Below, one piece after another: positions 1-9,645 of a DNA stretch of 64,000 nucleotides. The notes beneath the pieces were generated by a model. It ran no database searches. It saw nothing but the letters and a program-made list of their open reading frames with translations, and was not told where the DNA came from. The stretch is from Desulfocapsaceae bacterium. GTDB lineage: Bacteria > Desulfobacterota > Desulfobulbia > Desulfobulbales > Desulfocapsaceae. Both the position numbers and the translations under genes were made by a program. The stretch spans positions 1-64,000 of the forward strand of contig JARLHL010000015.1 of NCBI GenBank assembly GCA_031292275.1. The letters run 5' to 3'. Each line of letters begins with the position of its first letter. Within the stretch, counting starts at the first letter, position 1.

Positions 1-309
1 CGCTGTCAATATCTTTCTTTTCCTCCTTCTTCGAAACCCGCTCATCCCTCCTCTCGCCTCTTCCCAAGGCTCGTTCGGAATCTCCGCGCTTCCCAAAGAC
101 CGCGGCAAACTACTCCATACCTCCTCAACTGTCAACGGGTAAAAACATATCTTTGAAGATAATGTTCCCTCAGGCAATCGAGGGACATCACCATCTTTTC
201 GGAATAGAAAAATATTTGCCTTTTAGTTATGTAAATCGTAACATGCCTCATTGCAATTAGATCTACCCCAGAGATACAATGAATCTCAGTCCTTACTCAA
301 CTGACCGGC
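1..309. other. Left-edge region upstream of selA; no gene assigned
   Basis: No recognisable gene lies here. On the minus strand one frame stays open from about 190 to the left edge and could be the start of a gene that leaves the window; it holds a TTG at 135 and an ATG at 45, and the last residues are Arg/Lys rich. It has no convincing start and matches no family I know, so I do not call it. An inverted repeat TCCCTC/GAGGGA (166-185) could form a small hairpin. The AT-rich part from about 200 to 300 should hold the selA promoter, but no clear -35/-10 pair stands out. Confidence 0.4.
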
Positions 310-1725
310 ATGAATGACAAGAAAGATCTGCTCAAAAATCTACCAAAGGTAGATGAATGCATCGGAGTTCTTACGGTAAAGTTCAACAATACCGTGCCAA
401 TAAAGCTGATAAAACGTGCAGTTCAGGAATGCATCGAGACCGAAAGGCAGCATATTCTCAATGATACCGGCAACTATCAGCAAAAATCCGACGATGATTG
501 GCAAGCACTCTTCCAGGCTGCCCTGCAGAAAAGATTGCAACCAAATCTTCGGCGGGTGATCAATGGGACCGGAGTGGTCGTCCACACCAACCTGGGACGA
601 TCTCTCCTCTCCGCAGACGCGACCCTGGCCCTGGCCCAGGCAGCATCTCACTATACCAATCTGGAATTCAATTTGGAGACCGGAAAGCGCGGCAGCAGAT
701 ACAGTCTTGTTGAAAATATCATCTGCGAGCTGACCGGGGCGGAGGCAGCGCTGGTGGTCAATAACAATGCCGCCGCCGTTCTTCTGGTTCTTGAAACCCT
801 GGCAAACGGCAAAGAGGCCATTGTCTCCAGAGGGCAACTCGTCGAGATTGGCGGCTCATTCAGAATACCCGATGTGATGAAAAAAAGCGGTGTCAGATTG
901 GTGGAGGTCGGCGCCACTAACCGCACCCATCTCAGTGATTATGAGACTGCCATCTCGGAAGAGACCGCCCTTCTTTTGAAGGTACACACCTCAAACTTCC
1001 GGATGATTGGATTTACCTCGGAGGTCCCTCTCGCGGATCTGGTTGATCTGGGGCGGCAGAGAGGGATCCTTGTCATGGAGGATCTCGGCAGCGGCTGCCT
1101 GATTGACCTCTCGGCCTATCATCTGCCCAAGGAACCGACAGTGCAGGAGGTCATCAGTGCCGGCGTGGATGTTGTGACCTTCAGCGGAGACAAGCTCCTG
1201 GGCGGACCGCAGGCCGGAATTATCGCTGGCAAAAGAGAGGTTATCGACAAGATCAAAAACAATCCGTTGAACAGGGCCCTGCGGATCGACAAATTCACCC
1301 TGGCTTCTCTTGAAAATATCATGAGAAATTACTATGATACCAATCTTGCTATACAGAATATTCCGACCCTTACCATGCTGACGGTGTCCCCGCGCCTCAT
1401 AAAGGGCAAGGGAAGGAAATTACTGAGGAGACTGAAGACGAAGCTTGCCCCGGACTGCCAGGTTCAACTGATTCCCACCGTCTCACGGGTGGGAGGTGGA
1501 GCCATGCCGGAATACAGCCTGCCCAGTTGGGCCATTGAATTGCAACCGGAGAAAATCAGCCTGAATGTCCTCGAAAAGGAATTTCGCAGACTTACGCCCC
1601 CTGTCATCGGCAGGATTGAAAATGAAGGCTTCCTCCTCGACCTGCGGACCATACAGGAGGATGAAGTCATCGAACTGGCTGCATTGCTTATTGGATTTTT
1701 CGGGGCGGAGACTGCATCAAAATGA
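310..1725 (+). CDS. selA: L-seryl-tRNA(Sec) selenium transferase (selenocysteine synthase)
   Basis: SelA is a PLP enzyme that converts Ser-tRNA(Sec) to Sec-tRNA(Sec) using selenophosphate, the last step before selenocysteine is put in at UGA codons. At 471 residues it has the usual family length. The N-terminal helical part (1-80) is followed by the PLP fold, with the NGTGVVVHTNLGRS block near 85-98 and the Schiff-base lysine in FSGDKLLGGPQAG; by count this is K295, the same number as in E. coli SelA. No strong Shine-Dalgarno sits before the ATG at 310, so the start rests on the family N-terminus. The stop overlaps the next gene by 4 bases. SelB, SelD and the Sec tRNA are not next to it, and I saw no gene in the window interrupted by an in-frame TGA. 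Confidence 0.96.
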   Translation: MNDKKDLLKNLPKVDECIGVLTVKFNNTVPIKLIKRAVQECIETERQHILNDTGNYQQKSDDDWQALFQAALQKRLQPNLRRVINGTGVVVHTNLGRSLLSADATLALAQAASHYTNLEFNLETGKRGSRYSLVENIICELTGAEAALVVNNNAAAVLLVLETLANGKEAIVSRGQLVEIGGSFRIPDVMKKSGVRLVEVGATNRTHLSDYETAISEETALLLKVHTSNFRMIGFTSEVPLADLVDLGRQRGILVMEDLGSGCLIDLSAYHLPKEPTVQEVISAGVDVVTFSGDKLLGGPQAGIIAGKREVIDKIKNNPLNRALRIDKFTLASLENIMRNYYDTNLAIQNIPTLTMLTVSPRLIKGKGRKLLRRLKTKLAPDCQVQLIPTVSRVGGGAMPEYSLPSWAIELQPEKISLNVLEKEFRRLTPPVIGRIENEGFLLDLRTIQEDEVIELAALLIGFFGAETASK

Positions 1726-3842
1726 GCCTCTTTCCACCCCCGCAAAGTAAACAGGCGCTCACGGAAAACGATTTCAAACGATTTTCCCTCCCCTTTTCCC
1801 GGATACTGAAAAGGAAAATCCCGACCGCTTCTAAAATTATTTTCATAGCCGGGATCATTGATATAAAAGCAAATTTTCAGCATCCCGAGACAGCAGCAAC
1901 TATCCTGGATTTTCTCCGCCAATCCCAAAAAAATCCTGACCGTGTCTATGTGGATGACAACAATTTCATCCTCCCCTTCCCGGTCGGCGACACCATCATC
2001 GGAGCAGTCATACAGGGTGTTGATCCCTTTCTTACCAAGAAGGCCGACCACGCCTGGCTGATTGAGATGCGAAACAGCGCCCTCGATGAATTTTCCCTGT
2101 TAAAACGGGAACGTCTCGACCAGGACACAGGTCTTCTCAATGCGGCAAACCTTGGGGATATCCTGGAATTTTGCGAAGAAGCGACAAATATTACGCTGAT
2201 GCTCATCGAACTCTACCCCCGAGTCAGATCTGCAAGCGAAGCCATTCTCTTCAGTCGCAAAGCAGCACTTGCATTGATAAATTTCATAGATTACCGTTTC
2301 CCGCTCCATCACCTGGGCCACGGGGTTTTTGCGCTTGTCATCGAAGAGGCAAAGGATGCATCCCAAATCGGGACCATGCTGCTCTCCTGGCTCCGTCAGG
2401 AAAATTTTCCCCGTGTTCATATCGGCTGCAGCCGGAAGGTTACCGACCATCCCGAACAGCTGTCACTGCTGGATGCGGCCTGGCAGGCCCTGCAGGTCGC
2501 CTGCAGGCGAGGCCCCTTCAGCTTTTGCGATTTTTCGCTGCTTTCCCATCCTGAACAGCATCCTCTCCGACGCCCCTCCAAACGCATCCTGGCTCGGTTT
2601 TCAAATAAATGGAGAAATTCCGATTTTTTTTCGATCGTGCAATTTCAAGAGGCCTGCAGTTCATCCCTCCGAACACACCTCAGTACCGCCGTTGAAAACC
2701 TCATTATCGATGAGGATGATGTCTATGTCTATTTAAACGGGATGAATTCCCAAAAGGCCATTGCCTGGGTTCAACGGACAATTGACGACATAAAAGAGAA
2801 AACCGGTGAGGATATTTCCTGTTCAGCAGGCATCAGTTCCTATCCTCTTGCCGGTTTTTCGAAGACCGAAATCCTCCATAGCTGCAGAAAAGCCCTCCGC
2901 CATGCCGATTTTTTCGGCGCCGGCAGTGTCGTCGTTTTTGATGCGGTCAGTCAGAATATCAGCGGTGATATTTTTTTCAGCGATGGCGACCTGGAAAGCG
3001 CAGTTCGAGAATATAAGAAAGGACTGCAATGTGATGCAAACAACATCAATCTTTTAAACAGCCTTGGCGTGACCTACGCCTTGATGGACAAGCATAAAAC
3101 CGCCCACCAGTTCTTCGGCAGGGTTCTGGAGCTGGATCCTGATAATTTCATGGCCCTCTACAACCTTGGTCTGGGCGAAAACTTCCTGGGACATCGCCAT
3201 TCCGCCCTGGTCCGATTCGAACGAGCCTTGGCCGTGTATCCGGAAGGTTCTGAAGATGTCCAGACCAAAAGGGATTTGCAACTGCAGGTGGGAAAACTCT
3301 ATTGCACTGCTGGAGAGTTTCAAAAAGCCATCGATATCCTGCTGGACTGGCATCAGAATGCCAAAGGGGTCAAAAACGCAGGAAGGGCCTTCCGTTATCT
3401 GGGGATTGCCTTCCACACCCTGAAGAAAAAAGATGAGGCAACGGTCTGGCTGCAACGGGCCCTGCAATTTGATCAATTTGACGCCGAGGCCATGGGTCTG
3501 CTGGGAGAAATCTACCTGGAGCAGGGACAAGGCAACGACATCTCGCTTTCGCTCTGTGAGAAAAGCGTGGAACTCGATCCGCAGAATCTGAAATCCAGAC
3601 TCCGTCTTGCCAAGGCTCAGACTGCCTGCCGGAAATTTTCCGCTGCCCGGTCCAATCTGCGAGCCTGTCAGCGCAACCGTGAGCTGAAGGCTGAGGCACT
3701 GCTGCAAAACGGCCTGATATGCAGGGCGGAAGGTCAGACCAGAAAAGCACGGAACTGGTTCATCAGGCTGATGAGACTGAATAATCTGTCTCCGTATCTC
3801 AGAGAGACCGCACAATCTTATCTTGAAACACAGGATGAATAA
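1722..3842 (+). CDS. Degenerate GGDEF-like and TPR-repeat protein
   Basis: This 706-residue soluble protein starts inside the selA stop codon (ATGA overlap) and ends by overlapping the start of the next gene, so it is probably translationally coupled to both. Residues about 125-235 begin with a DTGLLN block like the start of a GGDEF domain, but the signature loop reads GHGVF instead of GGDEF. A second stretch (about 315-415) has the SAGIS and ADxxGAGxVVVFD pattern of the second half of a GGDEF domain. Both lack the catalytic loop, so diguanylate cyclase activity is unlikely. From about 420 to the end there are tandem TPRs (NLLNSLGVTYALMDK, ALYNLGLGENFLGH and others), a protein-binding scaffold. 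No signal peptide or membrane segment is visible. Its function is unknown. Confidence 0.75.
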   Translation: MSLFPPPQSKQALTENDFKRFSLPFSRILKRKIPTASKIIFIAGIIDIKANFQHPETAATILDFLRQSQKNPDRVYVDDNNFILPFPVGDTIIGAVIQGVDPFLTKKADHAWLIEMRNSALDEFSLLKRERLDQDTGLLNAANLGDILEFCEEATNITLMLIELYPRVRSASEAILFSRKAALALINFIDYRFPLHHLGHGVFALVIEEAKDASQIGTMLLSWLRQENFPRVHIGCSRKVTDHPEQLSLLDAAWQALQVACRRGPFSFCDFSLLSHPEQHPLRRPSKRILARFSNKWRNSDFFSIVQFQEACSSSLRTHLSTAVENLIIDEDDVYVYLNGMNSQKAIAWVQRTIDDIKEKTGEDISCSAGISSYPLAGFSKTEILHSCRKALRHADFFGAGSVVVFDAVSQNISGDIFFSDGDLESAVREYKKGLQCDANNINLLNSLGVTYALMDKHKTAHQFFGRVLELDPDNFMALYNLGLGENFLGHRHSALVRFERALAVYPEGSEDVQTKRDLQLQVGKLYCTAGEFQKAIDILLDWHQNAKGVKNAGRAFRYLGIAFHTLKKKDEATVWLQRALQFDQFDAEAMGLLGEIYLEQGQGNDISLSLCEKSVELDPQNLKSRLRLAKAQTACRKFSAARSNLRACQRNRELKAEALLQNGLICRAEGQTRKARNWFIRLMRLNNLSPYLRETAQSYLETQDE

Positions 3843-4537
3843 TGAATAACGGTAATGGTTTTACTGAAAGAAGACGGATCAGAAGAGAACCCAAATATAT
3901 CCTGGACAATACAGTGGTCGGTGATTCCTGGCGTATGTTCAGGATCATGGCTGAATTCGTCGAAGGATTTGACGCCATGTCGACGCTGGATGTTCCTGCG
4001 GTTACCATCTACGGCTCGGCCCGAATTCCGCCGGAACATCCCTATTACAAGCTGACCGAGACCATCGCCGCTCAGCTGGCCAGCTCCGGATACGGCGTTA
4101 TCACCGGCGGCGGACCGGGGATCATGGAGGCGGCCAACAAGGGAGCCATTGAGGCTGGCGGCGTATCTATCGGCCTCAACATCAGCCTGCCCCATGAACA
4201 GGCCGCCAACCCTTACACAAACTTTCCATTGAATTTCAAATATTTCTTTGTTAGAAAAGTGATGTTCATGAAGTATTCAATGGCCTTTATCTGTATGCCC
4301 GGAGGCTTTGGTTCGCTCGACGAACTGTTCGAGTCTCTGACCCTAATCCAGACCCAGAGGATAAAGCCCTTTCCGATCATATTGGTGGGAAGTGCCTTTT
4401 GGGGCGGGCTGGTGGACTGGCTGAGAGACACCCTGATGAAACAAGGGAACATCAGCAACGAGGACATCCTGTTATTCAAGGTTTTGGATGATCCCGAGGA
4501 TGTGGTAAATTATATAAAAAACAAGTTGGTACTCTAA
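3842..4537 (+). CDS. LOG-family (TIGR00730-type) Rossmann-fold protein
   Basis: This 231-residue protein has the LOG family signatures: GGGPGIMEAANKGA in the middle and PGGFGSLDELFE further on (family consensus PGGxGTxxE). Characterised members cleave the N-glycosidic bond of nucleoside 5'-monophosphates, for example in cytokinin activation; older annotations call the family lysine decarboxylase, which is wrong for most members. The Thr of the motif is Ser here, a mild change. The start overlaps the preceding TPR gene by one base (TAATG), so it is likely co-expressed with selA and the TPR gene. The substrate cannot be read from sequence. Confidence 0.85.
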   Translation: MNNGNGFTERRRIRREPKYILDNTVVGDSWRMFRIMAEFVEGFDAMSTLDVPAVTIYGSARIPPEHPYYKLTETIAAQLASSGYGVITGGGPGIMEAANKGAIEAGGVSIGLNISLPHEQAANPYTNFPLNFKYFFVRKVMFMKYSMAFICMPGGFGSLDELFESLTLIQTQRIKPFPIILVGSAFWGGLVDWLRDTLMKQGNISNEDILLFKVLDDPEDVVNYIKNKLVL

Positions 4538-4571
4538 TTACCGGCCTTAACAATTCGATAGAGGGACAGAC

Positions 4572-5654
4572 ATGGCCCAGATAGATGCTTTTTTTAAACT
4601 GATGAATGACGAGGGCGCTTCCGACCTGCATATGGTTGCCGATCAACAGCCTATCCTCCGTATCCGGGGTGATATGGAAAGGGTTAAGTTCAAGCGAATG
4701 GGTAACGATGAACTGCGTGCCATGCTCTATGAGATCTGTCCCGAGGAAAAAATTAAACTCTTCGAGCAGAACGGCGATGTGGATTTCGGTTACGAGATAC
4801 CCGGACTCGCCCGGTATCGTTGCAATTTTTTCCAGCAGAAATTCGGAATTGGTGCTGTTTTTCGTGAAATTCCCAGTGAAATCATGACCTGCGAGCAGCT
4901 TGGACTCCCCAAAGTCATCTCCCGACTGGCCCACCTCCCTAAAGGGCTCGTCCTGGTCACGGGCCCTACGGGCTCAGGTAAGTCGACTACGCTTGCAGCC
5001 ATCATCGATGAGGCCAATAAGGTCAGAAAGGATCATATCCTGACCATTGAAGATCCCATTGAATTTGTGCACAACAGCCAGAAATGTATTATCAATCATC
5101 GCGAGGTAGGCACCCACACCAAGAGCTTTACCGCAGCCCTGCGCGGGGCGCTGCGCGAGGATCCTGATATCATCATGGTCGGCGAAATGCGCGACCTGGA
5201 GACCATCTCTCTGGCCATGGAGGCGGCGATGACAGGCCATCTGGTCTTCGGCACCCTGCACACCATCAACGCCATGAAGACGGTGGACAGGATCATCGAG
5301 ATCTTTCCTGCTAACCAGCAGGGGCAGGTCCGCTCCACCCTGGCCGATGCCTTGAAGGCAGTGGTTTCGCAGACCCTGTTCAAGCGGATTGATATCAAAG
5401 GCCGGTGTGCAGCCCTGGAGATCCTGATCGCGACCCCGGCCGTTCGAAACCTCATCCGTGAGGGCAAGACTTTTCAAATCCTGTCGTCCATGCAGACCGG
5501 CAAGAAATTCGGCATGCAGACCCTGGATGACGCCATTATGGAGTTTCTCGACAAGAAGATGATCAGCCCAGACGAAGCCTACTCAAACTGTGTTGAAAAA
5601 GCTAAGTTTGTTAAGTTTCTTAAGAAAGCGCCTTCTGATTTCACCGAGGTCTGA
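4572..5654 (+). CDS. pilT: Type IV pilus retraction ATPase, PilT/PilU type
   Basis: This is a cytoplasmic hexameric motor ATPase that drives pilus retraction. At 360 residues it has the family length. The Walker A motif GPTGSGKST is at 131-139, the Asp-box region ILTIEDPIEF is at 156-165, and the secretion-ATPase motif with its His box (TGHLVFGTLHT) is near 221-231. The motif AVRNLIREGKTFQI (290-303) matches the AIRNLIRE motif needed for retraction in PilT. The short acidic N-terminus and C-terminal extension could also suit PilU, so the split between PilT and PilU is open. The pilin, pseudopilin and regulator genes sit about 57 kb away at the other end of the window. The gene faces comEC, with only 29 bases between their stop codons. 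Confidence 0.9.
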   Translation: MAQIDAFFKLMNDEGASDLHMVADQQPILRIRGDMERVKFKRMGNDELRAMLYEICPEEKIKLFEQNGDVDFGYEIPGLARYRCNFFQQKFGIGAVFREIPSEIMTCEQLGLPKVISRLAHLPKGLVLVTGPTGSGKSTTLAAIIDEANKVRKDHILTIEDPIEFVHNSQKCIINHREVGTHTKSFTAALRGALREDPDIIMVGEMRDLETISLAMEAAMTGHLVFGTLHTINAMKTVDRIIEIFPANQQGQVRSTLADALKAVVSQTLFKRIDIKGRCAALEILIATPAVRNLIREGKTFQILSSMQTGKKFGMQTLDDAIMEFLDKKMISPDEAYSNCVEKAKFVKFLKKAPSDFTEV

Positions 5655-5683
5655 GCACCCTTTACGACGGGGCCAGGCTGTTC

Positions 5684-8194
5684 TCACTGACTCAGGGAGA
5701 TTGCCTCGTCCAGGGAGATGCCGTTCCCAGAGGCCAGCAAACAGGTCCTGCCGTCGGTTCTAACCGTGACACAGCCGGCCCGGGCGGTTATCAACATTTT
5801 TGCCCCACAGCCGGCTGCCCTCTGCGCCAGGTCCCGGGCCGGAAAAATGTGACCAAAAGAAGCGCCTGCCGAAACGACCAGGAGTTCCGGATGGACCGCC
5901 TCAAGAAAAGGGGCGGAGTTCGAGGTGGAGGATCCATGATGGGGCGCGAGCAGGACAGTGGATTTGAGCATGTCCGGCCGCAAGACCAGCAAGGCCTCCG
6001 CTCTTTTGGTTATATCACCTGGAAAAAGAGCCGAAATCCGGCCATGGCTGAATTTCACCACCAGCCCTGCATCGTTGATTGCAGGGCCGTCCCTCCCGGG
6101 GGCTGCCTGTCCTCCACTACCGGGACTTAATGGGTTTTCGATGACCGAGATCACTGCCCCTCCTGCCCGAATCAGGATCTCATCTCCGGTCGGCACCCTG
6201 ACATCGACCCCCAGTTTCTTCGCCAGTCCGAGCAACTCCGCATACCCGCTGTCATGTCCTGCTGAACCGTTTATCCACAGGATTTCAGGACGAAAATGCT
6301 TCAGAATAAAGGGAATGCCGTTATAATGATCTGCATCGGGATGGCTGATGATCACCGCATCGATGCCGACAATCCCCTTTTTCCATAAAAACGGCCCGAC
6401 AACCTGCGCCCCAACGTTGAAGCGCGGTGAAGACGGCCCACCAGTGTCGATCAGCACCCGCTTACCGCCAGGAAGTTCCAGAAGATTGGCGCTTCCCTGC
6501 CCCACATCAATCACCGTAATCCGAGAATCCCGGATCCTGCCCTTGAAGAGTTCTGCCGGCGGCAGCCAGAAAAAAAGAAGGGTCACCATCAGCACCGCGC
6601 CGGCCAACCGCCGCAAGTTGCCTCTGGCGAAAAGCAGAGCGACGAGGCTCATATAATAGAGGGCAACTAACAAGGGCGAGGGGGCCGGCAGCCAGAGATT
6701 GGCCCAGGGAAAGCCATCGAAAAGAATTTTGCCGGCAACGACAAGCCCCAAGCTCCCGATTTTCAAAAATACCGAGGCCAGCGACGGCCACAGAAAGATG
6801 AAGGGACAGGCCAGAAAACCAAAACTCAAACTCCAAAGGCAGATTAAAGGCTCCAAGATCAGATTGGCCAAAGGACCAATCAGCGATATCCTGTTGAAGG
6901 AGAAGAGCAGCAGCGGCGTCGTCCCCAATGTCGCCGCCACGGAAACGGCAAGGGCCGCGATGATCCAGTTTTTGATCCGGACGAAAAGCGACTGCGGCCC
7001 CTCCTGTTCTTGGTCGGGCAACAGGAGCCTGGTAAGAAAGGGAGAAATCATAGCGATGGATGCCACTGCGACGAAGGTGAGTTGGAAGGAGACCGAAAAA
7101 ACACTGGGCGGCCTCCAGACCAGCAGACAGAAGAGGGCCATGGACAGGGTGGCAAAGAGGGACTTGGGGCGGTTGACGCAGAGGGCCGCTATCACAACCA
7201 GACTCATGATCAGAGATCGGAGCACCGGCGTATTGGAGCCGGCCAGCAGGGTATAGAGGCAGAGAGGCGGGACGCAGGCAACCGCAGCGGCCTTCTTGAC
7301 GTCGCAGTGCAGAATCAGCCATGGCGACCGCCTAAGCAGCCAATAGAAGATCGTGAACAAAAACAATCCGATAATCGACATATGGAGGCCGGAAATTGCG
7401 AGAATATGCATGCAGCCTGAACCCTTGAATTTTTCCTGCAGGTCGCTGTCAATGCCCGAGCGATCGCCGATCAGAACCGCCCTGTAGATCCCGGCTTCCT
7501 GCGGCGCAAGGGTGGCGTCAATGGTCTGGCCGATCTGCATTCTGGCCCGCTCGGCGGCATAGCGGAGGCCATGACCAAAGAAGGAGGCCGAGGGCATTTT
7601 ATGAATAAAGAGCGGCGAGTCGATCCTGCCGGTAATCCAGATGTCCCTTTCTGCCAGGAACTGAACGTAATTGAAGCTGCCCGCGGTCTGCAGGCCGCTG
7701 GGCCGATTGAGACCAGCCCTGACCAGGACCTGGTCCCCCGGAAGGATATCTTTTGGCCAGGCACCCTTCAGGTTGAGAGAGATCCGTCCCGATGTCCGCG
7801 TCAGATCATCCTCGCCCTTGATCATCACCGCTTCAGTGTTGATTTCCGCCCTGCAGCCTTCCCCGTCAGAGGCCTGAAGGCTGACGACAGTTCCGAGGAC
7901 CACCGCCTCCGTTTTCATGTCCATCCGGTTATAGATATGAGAGGGATCGGAAGGCGGCCGGCGGCAGTCGCTGCCGTAAAGGGCGCCGAGACTGCCAAAA
8001 AAGAGCATGATGAGCACCGTGGCACCGATCTTACGATCAAATCGGAGAAAGGCTGCTGCAAGAACAGCAAAAGCAATCGAACCAAAACCCGGCAGCAGGG
8101 GAGGCAGGAAGGAAGAGGCTGAAATTCCGGTGATAAAGGCGCAGGCGGCGGCGCAGAGAAGGTTTTTCGAGATGAGCAGGAAGGCCCTGTTCAC
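5684..8194 (-). CDS. comEC: ComEC/Rec2-type DNA uptake channel protein
   Basis: ComEC forms the inner-membrane channel for single-stranded DNA in natural transformation. This 836-residue protein has the three expected parts: N-terminal membrane segments plus a soluble OB-like domain (about 1-220, including RAGLNRPSGLQTAGSFNY), a multi-spanning competence domain (about 225-540, with AISGLHMSIIGL), and a C-terminal metallo-beta-lactamase-like domain with ISHPDADHYNG near 615 and APHHGSSTSNS near 765. The start codon overlaps the waaA stop (ATGA), so waaA and comEC are one transcription unit. Together with a PilT motor in the window this makes competence possible, but many bacteria with ComEC are not known to take up DNA. 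Confidence 0.93.
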   Translation of the reverse strand: MNRAFLLISKNLLCAAACAFITGISASSFLPPLLPGFGSIAFAVLAAAFLRFDRKIGATVLIMLFFGSLGALYGSDCRRPPSDPSHIYNRMDMKTEAVVLGTVVSLQASDGEGCRAEINTEAVMIKGEDDLTRTSGRISLNLKGAWPKDILPGDQVLVRAGLNRPSGLQTAGSFNYVQFLAERDIWITGRIDSPLFIHKMPSASFFGHGLRYAAERARMQIGQTIDATLAPQEAGIYRAVLIGDRSGIDSDLQEKFKGSGCMHILAISGLHMSIIGLFLFTIFYWLLRRSPWLILHCDVKKAAAVACVPPLCLYTLLAGSNTPVLRSLIMSLVVIAALCVNRPKSLFATLSMALFCLLVWRPPSVFSVSFQLTFVAVASIAMISPFLTRLLLPDQEQEGPQSLFVRIKNWIIAALAVSVAATLGTTPLLLFSFNRISLIGPLANLILEPLICLWSLSFGFLACPFIFLWPSLASVFLKIGSLGLVVAGKILFDGFPWANLWLPAPSPLLVALYYMSLVALLFARGNLRRLAGAVLMVTLLFFWLPPAELFKGRIRDSRITVIDVGQGSANLLELPGGKRVLIDTGGPSSPRFNVGAQVVGPFLWKKGIVGIDAVIISHPDADHYNGIPFILKHFRPEILWINGSAGHDSGYAELLGLAKKLGVDVRVPTGDEILIRAGGAVISVIENPLSPGSGGQAAPGRDGPAINDAGLVVKFSHGRISALFPGDITKRAEALLVLRPDMLKSTVLLAPHHGSSTSNSAPFLEAVHPELLVVSAGASFGHIFPARDLAQRAAGCGAKMLITARAGCVTVRTDGRTCLLASGNGISLDEAISLSQ

Positions 8195-9444
8195 AGATAC
8201 TTCCTGATAAGATCCAGATGATTACCGACAACGCCCTGTTTCCCTCGCACATAGGCGGCAGCGGCCTGTCCTGTGGCCTGACGGAGGGCGGAATCGTCGA
8301 CCAGCCGCTCCAGGCTGTGAAATAAGGCATCGGCGTCAGCCACCCTGATCGCACCACCGGCAGCGATCATCTCCGAGGCGACTTCAGCAAAGTCCTCCAT
8401 ATGCGGGCCGAAGAGCACAGGGACTCCCGCCACCGCCGGTTCTAGAGGATTATGGCCTCCCTCATCGACCAGGCTGCCACCCGTAAAGGCAATGTCGCAG
8501 GTCCGGTAACATGCGGCCAGCTCGCCGATGGTATCCAGAATCAGCAGATCAGGCTGATGATCGGGCCAGCCCTGGGATCGGCAGGAGGTTTCAAGGCCCA
8601 GCGAGGTCGCAAGACGGACGACCTCCGGACTGCGGGCAATGTCCCTGGGCGCAATGACAAGCGACAGATTGCGCCCCGCCTTCTTCAGCTCTCCATACGC
8701 CAGCATGAGCATCTCCTCCTCGCCCCGGTGGGTCGATCCGGCCAGGATACGGATGGCTGAGGGCCAATTCCCGCCGGATTCAATCACCGACGAGGGCTGC
8801 GAGTCGAATTTCAGGTTGCCCAGGTTGACAATTTTGCCGGCATCAATCCCCATGGCGGTCAACCGCCTGCCATCCTCGGCGGTCTGCATACCCAAGGCTG
8901 AAAACGAATTAAAGAGGGGGCGGAAGAAAAAACCGAACCGTCTATATGAGTCCATGGATTTTCCGGAGATCCTGCCATTGACCAGCAGGGTCGGAATCTT
9001 TTTCCTCTGCAGGGCGGCAAGCTGATTGGGCCAGAAATCCGTCTCCACCAAGATAAAGAGATCGGGGCGAATGATTCGTATGAAATGAAGTATTACAAAA
9101 ATGATATCAATAGGGTACGGGATGAGTCTGTCCACATGGGGGGCGATTATCTCAGCGGCCATCCTGGTACCGGTCCGGGTCGTGGCCGAAAAAACCAACT
9201 CAACATCCAGGTCTTTACGGATTCCTGCAACAAGCGGTAGCGACGAAGTGACCTCCCCCACGGAGAGGGCATGAACCCAGACCGTTTTTTTTCCTGGCTC
9301 CTTCCTGCGGTCAGGGCAAAGACCCCATCCAAGGCGTTTCAGGATATGCCCCCAATGCCGGGGCCTGACTGCAATCGTCAGGGCAATCAGCGGCCACACC
9401 AGTATGATCAGCAGTATTTGGGCGATATTGTAGATAATTATCAT
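8191..9444 (-). CDS. waaA: 3-deoxy-D-manno-octulosonic acid (Kdo) transferase
   Basis: WaaA (KdtA) transfers Kdo from CMP-Kdo to lipid A at the inner membrane, the first step of LPS core assembly. The protein has 417 residues, the usual length, with an N-terminal membrane anchor (about 5-25). The motif HALSVGEVTSSLPLV holds the region of the catalytic Glu in this family. The C-terminal half is a GT-B domain with LAGSTHRGEEEMLM and GGSLVDEGGHNPLEPAVAGVPVLFGP. Its presence shows the host has a Gram-negative outer membrane. It is the upstream gene of the waaA-comEC pair. How many Kdo residues it adds cannot be told. Confidence 0.94.
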   Translation of the reverse strand: MIIIYNIAQILLIILVWPLIALTIAVRPRHWGHILKRLGWGLCPDRRKEPGKKTVWVHALSVGEVTSSLPLVAGIRKDLDVELVFSATTRTGTRMAAEIIAPHVDRLIPYPIDIIFVILHFIRIIRPDLFILVETDFWPNQLAALQRKKIPTLLVNGRISGKSMDSYRRFGFFFRPLFNSFSALGMQTAEDGRRLTAMGIDAGKIVNLGNLKFDSQPSSVIESGGNWPSAIRILAGSTHRGEEEMLMLAYGELKKAGRNLSLVIAPRDIARSPEVVRLATSLGLETSCRSQGWPDHQPDLLILDTIGELAACYRTCDIAFTGGSLVDEGGHNPLEPAVAGVPVLFGPHMEDFAEVASEMIAAGGAIRVADADALFHSLERLVDDSALRQATGQAAAAYVRGKQGVVGNHLDLIRKYL

Positions 9445-9598
9445 TGCTTTAATCCTCCAGAATCCTGGTGGATAGCATTACAACAGAAAATTTATAAGAA
9501 CTTTCGCCCTGAGTCCCGACAGGATGAGAAAACAGATATCCGCCCGAAAACAAAGATTCCAGCCTGCCGCTTGCGGCATCGTGATGCACCATTTGCCG

Positions 9599-9643
9599 AA
9601 AAGTTTGCCCCAGGCGGAAGAACGAGATAGGCCGCAGGCAAAC
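9599..9643 (-). terminator. Rho-independent terminator after the C_GCAxxG gene
   Basis: On the minus strand GTTTGCC and GGCAAAC form a 7-bp outer stem, with an inner GCGG/CCGC stem, followed directly by TTTT. It begins three bases after the stop codon of the gene at 9646-10140. Confidence 0.65.
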
Positions 9644-9645
9644 TC

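Noticed and set aside
310-1725. A selenoprotein encoded in the window, as selA is present
   Set aside because: No gene here is interrupted by an in-frame TGA where a family Cys is expected.
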